A DNA stretch of 64,000 nt from Apostichopus japonicus (Eukaryota > Echinodermata > Holothuroidea > Aspidochirotida > Stichopodidae). The notes beneath the pieces were generated by a model that searched no databases, was not told the DNA's origin, and saw only the letters and a list, made by a program, of their open reading frames with translations. A program made the position numbers and the translations under genes. The stretch covers positions 5,047,501 through 5,111,500 of the forward strand of contig NC_092581.1 in the NCBI RefSeq assembly GCF_037975245.1. The letters are read 5' to 3'. This document shows, piece by piece, positions 49,201 through 61,100 of the stretch (position 1 is its first letter; every line of letters starts with the position of its first letter).

Positions 49201-52200
49201 CTGAGTGGCCGGTGACGACTTGCCCATCCCCGACAGGAGGTTAACTACCGTGTTCAGCTGGTCCGAGGATGGTGAATTCTGGTTGGGCATTAGCCCACAG
49301 AGGTTTCCAAGCTCAGCAAGCTTTCAACGAAAAAAGATGAATGAAATTAATGAAGGGAAAAAATGGATTACAGCCATTGATTAATACAGTTTTTTTAATA
49401 AATTACATAACTTGATTTCACTTCACAGAAGAGAGTGATACAGCAAACTTAATGACTGCAATGAAGGCTTTCCTCTCCTCATATATATAAAAAGGTGCAT
49501 TTAGCCGGTAATTTACATTAGCAGCTGATGAAACAACCTCTACCCAGCCTTTTGCAGAATAGGCTATGTTATATAATATCTGCTATGAAAGGGTTGTATT
49601 TGTTTTATTCTGCAAACTACAATCCTAGCTTGAGGTCTTACAACATCTGTTGTGGCATAAATGCATTGCAATTATACCAACAATAAATCTTGGGCTCAGT
49701 TTTATTTTACAGGACATTTAAATATTTCATTAGAAACACAATCAGATACTTCCAGGAGAAATACAAGTTGCTACTCTAATATAACACGCATCAATAAAGT
49801 GTGTAATATAACATATGTTGTTAAAGCGTCCAGTATAACATAATACTGTATCATGAAGTTACTGTAAGTTACATCATTCAATGTGTAATAATACCATACA
49901 TCATAACACAGTGCATCTCCAATTGGTATCGGTATACAATACAACTGCATCAACACAGTGAGTGTGTAATAATAACATACATCATAACACAGTGCATCTC
50001 CAATTGGTATCGGTATACAATACAACTGCATCAACACAGTGAGTGTGTAATAATAACATACATCATAACACAGTGCATCTCCAGTTGGTATCGGTATACG
50101 ACACCACTGCATCAACACAATTAGTGTGTAATAATGCCATACGTCATAACACAGTGCATCTCCAGTTGGTATCGGTATACAACACCACTGCGTCAACACA
50201 AGTCACATTGCCATTACCTTCTTCTGTGCATAGGCCCATAAATTGGCTGTGAAGTGAGAGTGCGTCTCCAGCTTGTACAGGACACTCATTCGTTCATACT
50301 TCTGGAGAACTTCCACACAGGTTAGAAATACCCAGCATGCAACACTGCCTGGTGGCATTGGTACCTTGAAATATGAATCATAAATTTAATGAAAATGTTT
50401 TAAAAAAATTTCTATATTTCAAAAATTATGAAAGATGTATTATCAGAATGTTACATTTGATCCACTACTGCATTTAATTCTTTTTCTGATGTCTAATAAT
50501 ATCATTTTTTATTAATTAATGTTAATCTCAGAATGCATCCGCTCACATCTAACATGGTCAGTTCTTGAACACAATTGAGCATGAACTCGTAAGATTTGCC
50601 GGCGACATCCGAGGGCTTCCTCATCTTGAAGAGGAGGGCACACTGTCTTCCGAAGAGGTAATTCCGGAGGTCCAGGAGGGAAGGCTTCCCGTGTTGGATG
50701 ATCTCTCTAGCGTTCTTGTTGATCGGGTCCGAAAGATTCAGTCCGTCCCAGCAGTTACAAGAATCAGTGAAGTTTGACAACCAGCTAACCTTTTCTGATT
50801 TCAGAAAGAGAAAAAGAATAAATGATACAAAACAAAATTGAAAAAGTGGTGGTTCCTTTGAAGCACAGAATTATCCAGCGTCGGAACCAAGGTTTCCATC
50901 TGAACCAGCATCGTGTGTACACACACAAGTATTGTGCCCCTCCTTAAATCGTTGGTGCCCCTCCTTAAATTGTTGGTGCACCTCCTTACACTGTTGGTGC
51001 ACCTCCTTAAAATTGTTGGTGCCCCTCCTTAAATTGTTGGTGCCCCTCCTTAAATTGTTGGTGCCCCTCCTTAAATTGTTGGTGCCCCTCCTTAAATTGT
51101 TGGGGCCCCTCCTTAAATTGTTGGTGCCCCTCCTTAATTTGTTGGTGCCCCTCCATCTCAGAACTCCTAGCTATAGGCCTTCACAACAAACACTAAACAT
51201 CTTGCTATAAGTACTTTATTCCTCAAGTTTCACCGGTCTGATCACATGAATGAAGAAACTTGTCAAAAACTGTCGTCTAATCAAACTTGAATAAAACTAC
51301 CAATAAACTAAAGAAGGCAAGAGCTAACCCTACCCCCCACCATCCAGCCCAGGCTCTGCTGTCTATGGTCTATGAGAAGGTACTTCAAAATATCCAATCG
51401 TTAAAAGCAAATATGATTTCTTTTTTCCTTCCAAAGTTTATATGTCCTATTTCACTTCAATTCCAAATCCAAAGTTAGGGTTATCGCTGACAGACCGTGG
51501 CGGCCCTGTGGACCACCTCGACCTTCTAACTATAAGCAAGCAAATAAACAAATTGATAAATAAACAAACCTCCAGCTTGGGAGTTGATAATAAACTGTGA
51601 GAATAGAGCATCCAGCTCATCGTATTGCACCAGAGCTTCTTTGTATATCCCCATTGATTCATATGCCAGAGCGAGCTCTTCCTGCGGACAGATGGTGAAC
51701 CAATATTAGACTTTATCTTACAGCATAAGGAAAGGCAAAATGTTGTGAGTTTCAGTATCCAGAGAACTTGCTATTGAAGTTGTGAGCATATCCAGAGGGG
51801 AGGGGTAAGCAAACTTTGGGTTTTAGAATATATCACTAACATTTTTGACTTTCTGAGCAGAAACGACTTTATCTGAAGGCATTCACCAACCCAGAACACA
51901 TCAGCACACCTTTTTTGACAAACAGAAATGTTTTCGTTCGATTCCTGCATAGTTCATTACGTTGTGTCCTTGGGCAAGATGCTTTATTTCACTTGCCTCT
52001 CTCCACCCAGGGGTTAAATGGGTACATGTGAGGTAACTTGTCATTGGGCGCAGTATATAACTGCTGCCGACTGGAGGGATCGTCTCTGGGACAGGTTATC
52101 ATTGACCAGGGGTAATATAACGTCTGTTAAGCGCTTTGAGACCTTTCGCTGGTATAAAGCACTATATTAAAAGCAAACATTATTTTTTTATTATTACAGG

Positions 52201-55200
52201 CCTTCCCGTCTGTTCTCATTCTTACCTGCAATAGAAAGTAGTTGCAGAAATACCAATCCTGTGCCACCCGCCTCTCCCTCTCGGCTCGTACGACGTCTTC
52301 GTATTTGGTGAAAGTCCGGTTGTAAGCGGTGACAAAGAGCTGCCGCAGACGGCCTACAAATCCAGCCCACGACTCCATAGTCTTGTTATTCGGGACTGGG
52401 TTGTTCGGCTCGTGGAGAACGATTAATCTGCAGGAGAATTTCATCAAAAGATATCAAACCAAAGATCGATACTGCAAACTCTCAAGATGTTTGTAAGTTC
52501 CTTCTTGGAGCTACAGTACAAGCTGATAACTGACAGAGACTCGATCCAGTATGAAGGTATCTCCAGAAATATCGTACACCAAGGCCTTGGAACTCACCGA
52601 TCTCCAGTCGCTGGCAAATAGGCGAGTTGAACTTTGTACCAATTTCCCCATAGGATGTACTAAGTCTGATAGATATGCCGAGCTGTTCCCTGCTACCCAT
52701 AACACGCATGGCATGTCCTAAAGAAACCCCACACCCTAGCAGGAAATTACGGAAATAGTGCAATACCTTTTTTGCATAGACTTATAAACGAATGATTTTG
52801 GTGTGTGTGTACCTGGTTAGTCGTATTGTTTAAGCTTTTGAGCAAGGGGGTGGCGGGAGGGTGGTATTCCTACTGAATTTTCCTTGTAATTTTATAGGTT
52901 GTCTTTACTTTTTATTGATTTGTGTGTCATTTGTTCTGCTACCTTCAGTGTTATTGAGTTACTATTATATTCCTTTATTTTTGATTTTTTCTTTCTTTTT
53001 TCCCTGTTACTCTGATGTAATTTGGACTTTGGGCCACGATATGAGATGCACTAAACTACTACTACTACTACATAGGAGGGTATTCCTGTCATCTTTGGGC
53101 AACCACCTCCCTCAAGAGACATCAATCACAAATACACTGTGCATATTAAACAATACTGCCTCCGCATGAAGAAACAAGTAAAGAGAGAGCAAAACAGATG
53201 TACTACTTACCTTTCAGTCTGCCGTCCACAGAAATCATTCTTGATTTTATCAACGACTGAAAATTTGGGCAGAAGCTTTGATTTACTCCTTCTGGGGTTG
53301 GCCGGCTCGACCAAGACGATCATCCAATCGGCAATCTTTCTTTCCTTCAGCAGATTTAGCCACCCAGCTATCTTTTCCTTGGTGACGATCCTGTAGGCGT
53401 CTGTGTCCTGTTGGAAGATCAAAAGGGTTGTAGAAAGAATCCCCTTGTTTTTTTTTTTTAAATTCATATTTTTTTTCTTCAAAATTTTTGTTTTTTTCTT
53501 CTTTGTTATATATCATTCGATAGCATATTTAACTGTTCTCATTTTTGTTATTAAGCTAGCTTCAAGCTCAATGGCTATTCCACAAGTTCTTACCGGACAG
53601 TCCGTGAAGTAGACGTGCAGCATCGGCAGCTGTAGCAGCATTTTAGCGTGTTCCAAATCATCGTAATGAGGAAGAAGATCGGCGTTAAACGGCACAAAAT
53701 TAACATCAACTTGGATCATCTTGACTCTATCAGATGATCTGGAGGACAAAGAAAAAAAATTTATCGTTGTAAATTTTCTCGAAGATTCAACTTGTTTACG
53801 CTGATGGGTGGGATCATTGTTTTGGACTTTGTAGTAAAATCATTTTTTTTTCAATTTATTTTTCCTCAATAAAGCAAACTATTTGGATAAATACACTTAA
53901 TATGTCTTCTTGATAAATGCGAGAGTACATAACCTATCAGCTATCACTCTACTTTTTTGCATTAAAAAAAATTAGCTTTCAGTCTGCATTTATAATAAAC
54001 TCATGGGTACTGCTCATAATGGCACAGAGATATATATGTAATCTCTAATTTGATATGTATACATTATGTAACAGTTAACAACAGGTTAACATACGTATAC
54101 AGTTCTTGGATGATATATTCAGTATAATTATATACAAAAAACTAACAAGCACCAGACACAAATCAAGTCTACACTTCTTAGACAGTTTAGGCCTAACTTT
54201 AGAATCCGTACCATATGAATGGGAAAGCTTACTAGGGGCTAGGAATTAGGGTTAGGAAGTAGGGAATAGGGTTAGGAAGTAGGGTTAGGAAGTAGGGAAT
54301 AGGGGTTAGGAATTAGGGTTAGGAAGTAGGGAATAGGGGTTAGGAATTAGGGTTAGGAAGTAGGGTTAGGGGTTAGGAATGGTACGGATTCTAAATTAGT
54401 ACCACAGTTTTTAACTATAACGCATACAGTCTATATGATTATTTAACAAGTTAAGTACGTTTCAATATTAACCTTTTCCATTCCACTTTCTCCCTTGGCA
54501 ATGATTGGAGTAACTCCACTTGTATTGCATTAAACTGCTCGGGCTCTCCATGGTCTGTAAAAGAAAGACAAATAAAGGATTTAATTAAGACTTGTCATGA
54601 AGACTTTTGTACATACATCGAGTACAATAAATTAGGCCTACTGTACATGATCTGTGGGTGTATAATTTGCAACAAATTTGTACATACTATACAAAGATGT
54701 GAATTAACTTATAAAAGAAAATAACACCAAAAACCCTTTAAATTTTAAGAAATATGAACCCTCTGTAGTGACTGGAACAATAATAAATAATGCATTACAC
54801 TCAGGAGGGGGATGGGGAGGGGATGGGGAGTGGAGGGGGGGAGGGTAGGGAGGCTTTACATTAGCATAGGCACTTTGAGCTTCTTGCCTTTTCTTTTATG
54901 TACAGTCAGCCTTGTAAACTTTATGTTAATATTTAGCTCTCTTACCTGTAGGTCTATTGGCCCTATACTAATGGAAATAAGCAATAAATATAATTGCCTA
55001 ACAGTAACACAGTCTAGGCCTCCTTAAGTTGATCATTTATTACATGACACTGACAAGTTGTAGAACTAGGTCAGTTGGACTGCCAGAATACAAAGTTACT
55101 GAAAACATGAATGTTAGGTCTTATAGTCAGGCCTAGGAGTAGGATAGTCCCTACCTTACGCCTAATGAGATAGCAATGAACAGTGCAGGAGTTGTGTAGG

Positions 55201-55364
55201 CTAGTGTATCTGCTACTGTTATTAGGCCTAACCTGTACGAACTGTTTTACTGTAGTATTAGTGTTACTGTGTTATTGTTAGGCAAGACTAGCTTAGACTA
55301 GTTAACAGTAGGTGAAATATTACACAGGCATTGTCTTACATGTCACAAATGGTTTCCTCTCCAT
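39622..55364 (-). CDS. TRAPPC10: TRAPPC10, TRAPPII complex subunit (complete)
   Basis: Core-specific subunit of the TRAPPII tether/guanine-nucleotide exchange complex that activates Rab GTPases at the Golgi and recycling compartments (family knowledge). Twenty coding exons, 5' to 3' on the minus strand: 55364-55340, 54554-54473, 53738-53594, 53407-53211, 52427-52226, 51681-51570, 50794-50547, 50364-50218, 49320-49129, 48530-48439, 48000-47860, 46796-46678, 46275-45731, 44828-44681, 44500-44202, 43115-43018, 42213-42090, 41705-41529, 40753-40459, 39851-39622. They total 3618 nt in one continuous frame, 1205 residues against about 1259 in human, ending in TAG at 39624-39622. The start is the ATG opening MERKPFVT, which aligns with human MENKPIVTC. 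Human has 14 residues before this, so another start is possible. One intron (47859-46797) is AT-AC U12-type. Tail-to-tail with OCRL, head-to-head with Brachyury. Confidence 0.95.
42690..42765 (+). repeat. SINE 3'-tail fragment
   Basis: TTTGTAAAGCGCACAGATGC and GTGCGCTATATAAGATTTTA match the tail type of the SINE at 26350; the head is absent. Confidence 0.5.
43189..43712. repeat. 113-bp tandem repeat in TRAPPC10 intron 15
   Basis: Between four and five copies; the period is set by AAACCAATAGATACTAAACA at 43276, 43389, 43502 and 43615. The first copy is shorter (lacks CTGTGA and the ACTCTTCCATAG stretch). Confidence 0.93.
46678..55364 (-). CDS. TRAPPC10: TRAPPC10 N-terminal half (exons 1-12)
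   Basis: Residues 1 to about 567, the helical N-terminal half. Matching landmarks in order are LPREKVEWKR, KMIQVDVNFVPF, KIADWMIVLVEPAN, SVVDKIKNDFCGRQTER, ESWAGFVGRLRQLF, YKEALVQYDELDALFSQF, SLLDLRNYLFGRQCALLF, LNCVQELTMLD, CWVFLTCVEVLQ, QLNTVVNLLSGMGK, QKLREALSSTAAFNRHYL, HIGRLRSVALIGRELAKFY, KAEMFLEDALRLYEKEGW and YIQTCCFLM. Exon 1 contributes only 25 coding nt; its donor gives T|AC and the in-frame TYHGEPEQF. Exon 7 uses the acceptor AAATCAG before AAAAGG (50794), chosen because the neighbouring acceptor would put a stop in frame. Confidence 0.93.
46797..47859 (-). other. U12-type AT-AC intron in TRAPPC10
   Basis: Read on the minus strand, exon 11 ends GAG AA at 47860 and the intron opens ATATCCTTTG, a perfect minor-class AT-AC 5' site. 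The intron ends with TACCTTAAT (46819-46811) and, 14 nt on, AC at 46798-46797; exon 12 starts A TAT ATT CAA ACC. The join gives DLEKYIQTCCFLM against human IENYLQTSSLL. The intron also holds a hAT-like short element. Confidence 0.88.
47605..47735. mobile_element. hAT-like MITE inside the TRAPPC10 AT-AC intron
   Basis: Left end TAGTGCTGATAGTCGTAATC; the right end in reverse complement is TAGTGCCAATAATCGACTC. It is flanked by GAAGAAAC (47597-47604) and GGAGAAAC (47736-47743), an 8-bp target duplication with one mismatch. Several GCGATTAC/GTAATCG motifs lie inside. Confidence 0.7.
48717..48795 (+). repeat. tRNA-like fragment
   Basis: GTGTTAGCTCAGTGGTTAAC resembles an A box and CCCCGGTTAGAGCCACTCC a damaged B box. 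No acceptor-stem pairing is evident, so it is taken as a SINE head in TRAPPC10 intron 9. Confidence 0.5.
49883..50205. repeat. 81-bp tandem repeat, four copies, next to TRAPPC10 exon 8
   Basis: The unit contains GTGTAATAATACCATACATC, CACAGTGCATCTCCAATTGG and ATCGGTATACAATACAACTG. The array ends about 12 nt from the donor of exon 8 (50217). The 81-bp period is a multiple of three, so one minus-strand frame stays open through all copies; it is not a gene. Confidence 0.95.
50936..51155. repeat. About 21-bp tandem repeat in TRAPPC10 intron 6
   Basis: About ten copies of CCTTAAATTGTTGGTGCCCC plus T. Confidence 0.95.
51935..52199 (+). mobile_element. 5'-truncated SINE, antisense in TRAPPC10 intron 5
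   Basis: Starts inside the B box (TTCGTTCGATTCCTGC) and then matches 26350-26665 through TGTGTCCTTGGGCAAGATGC, CCAGGGGTTAAATGGGTAC and the AAGCGCTTTGAGACC tail. Ends 26 nt from exon 5. Confidence 0.85.
54198..54395. repeat. GTTAGG-type array enclosed by a perfect 17-bp inverted repeat
   Basis: TTTAGAATCCGTACCAT (54198-54214) and its exact reverse complement (54379-54395) flank units such as GGTTAGGAAGTAGGGAATAG. Lies in TRAPPC10 intron 2. Confidence 0.88.
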
Positions 55365-56126
55365 TAGACTCAAACGACAACCATATGGAGAGTAAGTTGA
55401 TAGTAACCCGAACTAAACTAAACCTTTATTCTTTCATTCAGATCGAGTCGGGGAAATTTTAATTTCGGCAGCAAAAATGTTAATGTTGTGTGACCATAAG
55501 ATGTATTAAGCAATATGCTAAAGGAAAAAAGTGCCAGGGAAGGGATCCAGGGTTTTGTAAATAAAAGGAGGTCCTGATGGCGTTGAACCCGACTACCATT
55601 TGGGTGATCTAGTGTTGTGCCTCCCAACATTTTACCAGTTAACTGGTACATTTTGTGGCATATTAAGTCCTATATACTTTAAGTCTTTACTCTTTAGTTA
55701 GGTCAACACGTAAATATGCGGTAACAACTAGATCTACTTTTAATTAAGTTTTGTGCTTGCGGATGGAAAGCTTTCGGGTGTAACCCCCCCCCCCCCATAC
55801 ATACACACTTTCACATCATGCCTGACCGTACCTCCGCAACAAAAATGATGTCACTGAAAATCAGAATATACGATTCTTTATCCCATATTTCCCGACGTGG
55901 CTCTCTCGGGGCCTCCGCAAATTACTATTGGTATACACAGCCAGGCTGTCGCATCAACGCCCTCCCCTCCCCTCTCCCTTGACCTTCCGAAACATTCTCG
56001 TAACTGACTTTCCTCCCTGTCCCGTAATCGGTTTCGTAACAACACGGGAATATAATTCGTTATGGTATTAACTTCAGTGAAGTACTGCATACAGATTAAA
56101 AATAGAAAATCAAAATCAATCAAGTT

Positions 56127-56231
56127 GTTAGCAAACTGCTTATCCACTATAGAGAGCCTGCGTAATAGAGTATGTAAAAGTAAGTTGGCCTGACGTTTCG
56201 ATCCTAGCAGGATCTTCTTCAGAGGCTAAAA
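56127..56231. repeat. Dispersed repeat, second copy of 39223-39328
   Basis: Shares ACTGCTTATCCACTA, GTAAAAGTAAGTTGGCCTGA and CAGGATCTTCTTCAGAGGCT with the copy downstream of TRAPPC10, but lacks the mirrored second arm. Confidence 0.85.
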
Positions 56232-57294
56232 CAGATTAAAAATAGGTGACATAAATTCCCGCCCAATACTTTGATGGGGTTTTTCCTTTTTGCTCCCAAT
56301 TATCCTTGACTAAGTAGTCAAATTAAAATGTCTGACATCTGATCGTCTATCCTTCTGTATAATTACATTTTCCTTTGTATGCTCTGATTAACAGTATAAC
56401 CGTTAATTCCCGATCAATTCGTTCATTTAATCACAATTAGGATCATACTCTTCGTGGATCTGCGGTAAGTATACATTGGCCACAGCTTAGGCTACTGGTC
56501 GGCTGCTACGTGTGGTCACTAGGACTTTAAATAAGGGATTGCTTCAGTTGCCGTCAACAAACACTTGAAACAGTGTATACTGTCCAATAATGTCAGTATG
56601 AAGTTATCGACTGACAAAAACATCAACTGAGCCAAAAAATATGTGAACATTTAAGAAAAGCTCATGAGAGTAAGTTACCATTGAAACAAACAAAATGAAA
56701 ATCTTAATGGCACTACCAAGGTTCTTAATTTCTTCCGGTCGATCAATAAAGAATTAGGCATTCCGCATCTTTATAGCATACGAACAAATTATGAATCCCA
56801 AAAAAGGGGGGGGGGCCGGTGACAAAATTGTCACTAGGGCAGTGGCCAACGTGGCTGTCGACGCCACTCTGTGCATGTAATAAAATATAATATCAGTGTC
56901 GTGATATATCTTCATGCATCAATGATAACACCAAACGATATATTTGAAAGTTCTAATACATGATATATATATATATATATATATATATACTGGGATCGTT
57001 CCATGTAAATTGATATATTTCACTTGAGACTTTGAACCGGAAATTAATAAAGAATTTATGGTCTCATTTACATAACAATAAGAATTTAATATACACCACC
57101 TGCATATGAAACTGCAGTATTGTCTCTTGTCTAGGCCTACATAAATATAACAAAAAACGTTAACTATGATTACGTTACAAAAGTTGTTCTTAAAGTTTCT
57201 TTTCGGTTTATGACGATACCTCAGGACAATCAAAAGTTTGTATCCTTTTACGGATAAAAAAAAAATACCGAAGCAGTGATTTGACGTTATGACG

Positions 57295-57302
57295 TATAAA
57301 AG
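57295..57302 (+). promoter_or_regulatory. Candidate TATA box for the Brachyury gene
   Basis: TATAAAAG within TGACGTTATGACGTATAAAAGG, in the intergenic region and about 890 nt before the Brachyury ATG. Two TGACG (CRE-like) half sites sit directly upstream. Downstream are AGGTGT (57429-57434, a T-box half site) and CTTTGAA (57476-57482, TCF/LEF-like). Motif matches only; no transcription evidence. Confidence 0.35.
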
Positions 57303-58187
57303 GGGATCCAATTTAGGCTATTCATGCCAAAGCAAATATCAGATTGTGTTTAACGCTTCGGGTTTTTTTGGTTAAACCCCTGTATGAAAGTCGATCGGTA
57401 TTTGACAAAGGGTATTTCCATATTCATGAGGTGTACAAAAGAGTCATAAAAAAACGACTAAATGGTCCGAAAAGCCTTTGAAGTTTGCCGATATCACAAC
57501 CTGTTACAGGAAGACGAGCGACTGCATTTGTGTTATGGGACAGGCTTACGGGACAACAACGGTGTGTGGTTAACAGGATCGGGGTGGTAGTGAGAATGAG
57601 TAAATAAATTGAAGTGTTATGCGAAGGGGCTACCAGAAAAGAAGATTCCGTTTGGAGTGTGTTACTCACTTAGAGTAAAGTCCTTTGAGAGTGTGGGTTG
57701 AGTTGTTAACTCGAGATATAGTGTACCTCTTCAAAATAAATGAAGTGAAGCTATTGACTTCTTCATTTGGAATTTTTATCAACATTGGGAGAAGAAAAGT
57801 TCATTTCTTGATTTTTGGTTTTTCTAAGTTTGATTGGTTTCTGCAAGAACCGTGCAGAATATTACTTTTCCAGACCAATCAGTTGATATTTATAAATTGT
57901 TGAGGATTTTTAAGAAATACATTTTTGAGGGGAATTTTTAATTACCTCTTTGTGGAAATAACTGTTTTGGAGCAACTTTTTTTTTATGGATATTTTCACA
58001 CAGGAATGATTAATATTATGAACATCGGAAGAAAATTGATCATTTAAATGAATATTTTACCAAAAATATAATCAAAACGACCATAATTATAAAAAAGCGT
58101 TGTTAAAAAAGTTTTCGTGATTGAAAATAACATTTTTTGTGGTGATTTTTTTACTTTGCTTTACCTCTTACTTTTGCATTGAAAACT

Positions 58188-61100
58188 ATGCCCGAAAATA
58201 TTGAACCAAATTTCACAAGAGCATCTCATCTTTGTCAGAAAGCTATGACGGACACAAAAGGTTCTATGCGTAACCAAGGATTGCATTCGTCTGCCAGTCC
58301 CGGGGGAGGGGGTGGGGGAGCACGCGGTATGGCACAGCTGGTAGAAAGTCTTCAAGCAAATTCTGTGGCGACGAGTAACGCAAAAGGTGAACATTCTCTT
58401 GCGAAAGGGATCAAAGTAAAACTGGAGGATTCTGACCTTTGGAAAAGGTTTCATAAATGTACCAATGAAATGATAGTCACCAAAACAGGAAGGTAGGCCC
58501 ATCTTATAATTGCAATTTTGTATACTTTTCTTCTGTTTATAAGAAAAAACAGCATTTATACCTTCCGCCATCTTTCTTTTTTTCCATTTTTTTGGTGCTT
58601 TTGTTTTAAAAACTGTGTATCAATTCGGTAATTAGTTGTTTGCGTTGGATTTTGTAAAAATTTCGATTCTATTTGGTGGAAGTTTATAGAACATAAATAC
58701 AGCTCAAGATCATTTCAAACTTACATTTAAACTATCTTAATATAGAGAGGTGACATGTTGACGAATTGTATATACAAGCAAATTAAAGCACAAATAAACT
58801 TACACCAGAGCTGCAGAGTTCGTTTGATAAAACAAAGGGACCGGAAGTACTCCTTTTGTTTTAAATTATTTCGTGTTCACTGGTGATATACCGTGATATT
58901 ATTGATGATAATGTTGATGGTGTTACAGGCCACTACTGCTATTAGACGCCTCATTTTGGGGCACATGGTCAACTTTTTCACCATTCTTATAATTTAAGAA
59001 AAATACATCATCTAATTGTGAAATAGATTCGGTAAATTATAATCTTCAACTTTGTTTTTATTGTGATTAATTATACAATTTTAATATTGGTTATATTATT
59101 TATTTTGAAAACTATGTATATGGTACATATCATAACCATATAAGTTATGTGTTACAATTATGTTAAATTATTTCTTAGATTAACTGTATCAACTAATGAT
59201 TCTGTCTAATATTCGATTTATAGAGTTTGTTTTTACATACTCATCTTGTGGCTTCATAAATATTAGTTGTCACAGAGGCACCAAAATTGATACCTTGCAT
59301 TGTTATCTGTATTACTTTTATTATTATTATTACAAAAATTCTTCGGAAGAATGACATTGAGCAAAAATTATAGTACTTGTATTTACTGTTTCCAACTTTA
59401 TTCCGAAAATATTAATTTTGTTATGGAATTTAATTTCATCGGAATACACGGTTGGCATTACCAAAGCTTCCCGCCAAGTTGTGAACGGGGTGCATGGGCT
59501 GAGGAGAGGCAAAAAGTTGGATAACTTTCGCGAAATTCTTATATAGAATTAATCAAATAGGCCTATTTAGGCCTACATTTGTTGCGTGACCAGGGAAAGG
59601 GAGGGACAGGGAGGGAGTTTCACCGGGCAGGCGCGTAGCCAAGGGGGGGGGCGGCGAAGGGGCGACCACCCCGCCCCTTGAGCATATTTTTTTATATGAT
59701 ATCGCTAGTAATTTCAAAATAGAAAATGCTTAGATGCAACTTACAAGGCCTGCATGGGATCTGGGAAGCATTTTTGGCCAAAATTTTCTTGTACGCTTCG
59801 CGCCAACGTCACCCGGTAAATTCGTCACCTAGACCACCCCCATTTCACCTCCCCTCGATATTTTCAAGTTACCACACGGACAAACTGTCCTCCGAAACGT
59901 ATTGAATTATATGTATTATATGTGTTGACTACTATTTTGACCACTTTTACCGAAGTTTCTCTAAAAAAAAACTGACAAAAGTTCGTTCGTTTTGCAGACG
60001 AATGTTTCCTGTGATGTCAACTTCCCTCTCGGGGCTTGATCCCGATGCCATGTACTCGATTCTTCTCGATTTCTCGGCCACCGACGATCACCGATGGAAA
60101 TATGTGAACGGAGAGTGGGTACCTGGCGGTAAACCTGAAAATGCACCGCCGTCTTCCGCTTATGTTCACCCGGACTCTCCAAACTTTGGTGCACATTGGA
60201 TGAAGCAACCAGTGAGCTTCAGCAAAGTCAAGCTATCAAACAAGCTCAATGGATCAGGACAGGTAAGATAGCTTATCTGAACTGATACCCTTTCAGAAAG
60301 TGACCCCGACCCACTCCCACTCCCACTCCCACCCCCACCCCACCCCACCGGAAACCATCTACCACTTATACTCTGCAATTACCCCTTTTCTCTCCACTTT
60401 GTTTCCCCAAACGAGAAAAGAGAAAGGAAAGTTAGGATATTTATTACAATAAACCATCTAATTTGTGCATATGAGATTGCTTCGTGCACTCGTTAAATAA
60501 TTAAAAAGTAAAACGTTTTGTTATTAACGAGAAAACTCTTCATGAATTTACCCTTGCCAAAAAAAAATCAAATTTCATAAAAATCGATAAATACTCTGTA
60601 AAAAGTTCAATGAAATATAAAACAAGAATCGGTTTTAGTATAAAACGCCAGAAACAATTTGCTGGCACGTTTGTGATATGTTTCGGAGCACATTTTCTTT
60701 TCTTTTCTTTCTTCTTTCTTTTTTTTAAAGAAAAGTTTTGCTTTTGGTCAGCAATTTCCAGCAATTTCACCGATTTTAATCAAGTATTGCTTAAAATAAG
60801 ATTTTAATTGGTCAAATTAAGGCATGGATCTCAATAGTTTTACCAAGTAGATGCCCAATATTAAATCTTCAAATTAAATTAATATTCAACAAAATCAACA
60901 TTCAGAAACTTCCTTAAAATAAATAATAATCGAATACGAAAATTAAAAAGAGACTGAAATTGTCAAATATTTTCCTTTTTTTCATCATTAGAAATAAAAT
61001 TTGACTTATTAAGCTAACGAAATCCATTATATATCTTAGTGTCGCGTGGGATTAAAGATATTACCAAAAATACCAAATTCATCGAAAACAAAAACATTTT

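Larger units (their letters stand above)
55365..58187. other. Intergenic region between divergent TRAPPC10 and Brachyury
   Basis: Contains both 5' UTRs and promoters, a dispersed repeat (56127-56231), a C run (about 55785-55795), a G run (about 56807-56816) and an AT dinucleotide run (about 56962-56988). Small reading frames here have no recognised domain. Confidence 0.6.

Noticed and set aside
49771-50199. 142-codon minus-strand frame with repeated CIPIPIGDALCYDV
   Set aside because: Open only because the 81-bp repeat unit is a multiple of three; it lies in a TRAPPC10 intron.
56919-57311. 130-codon minus-strand frame with an YIYIYIYI run
   Set aside because: Encoded by an AT dinucleotide repeat in the intergenic region; no homology seen.
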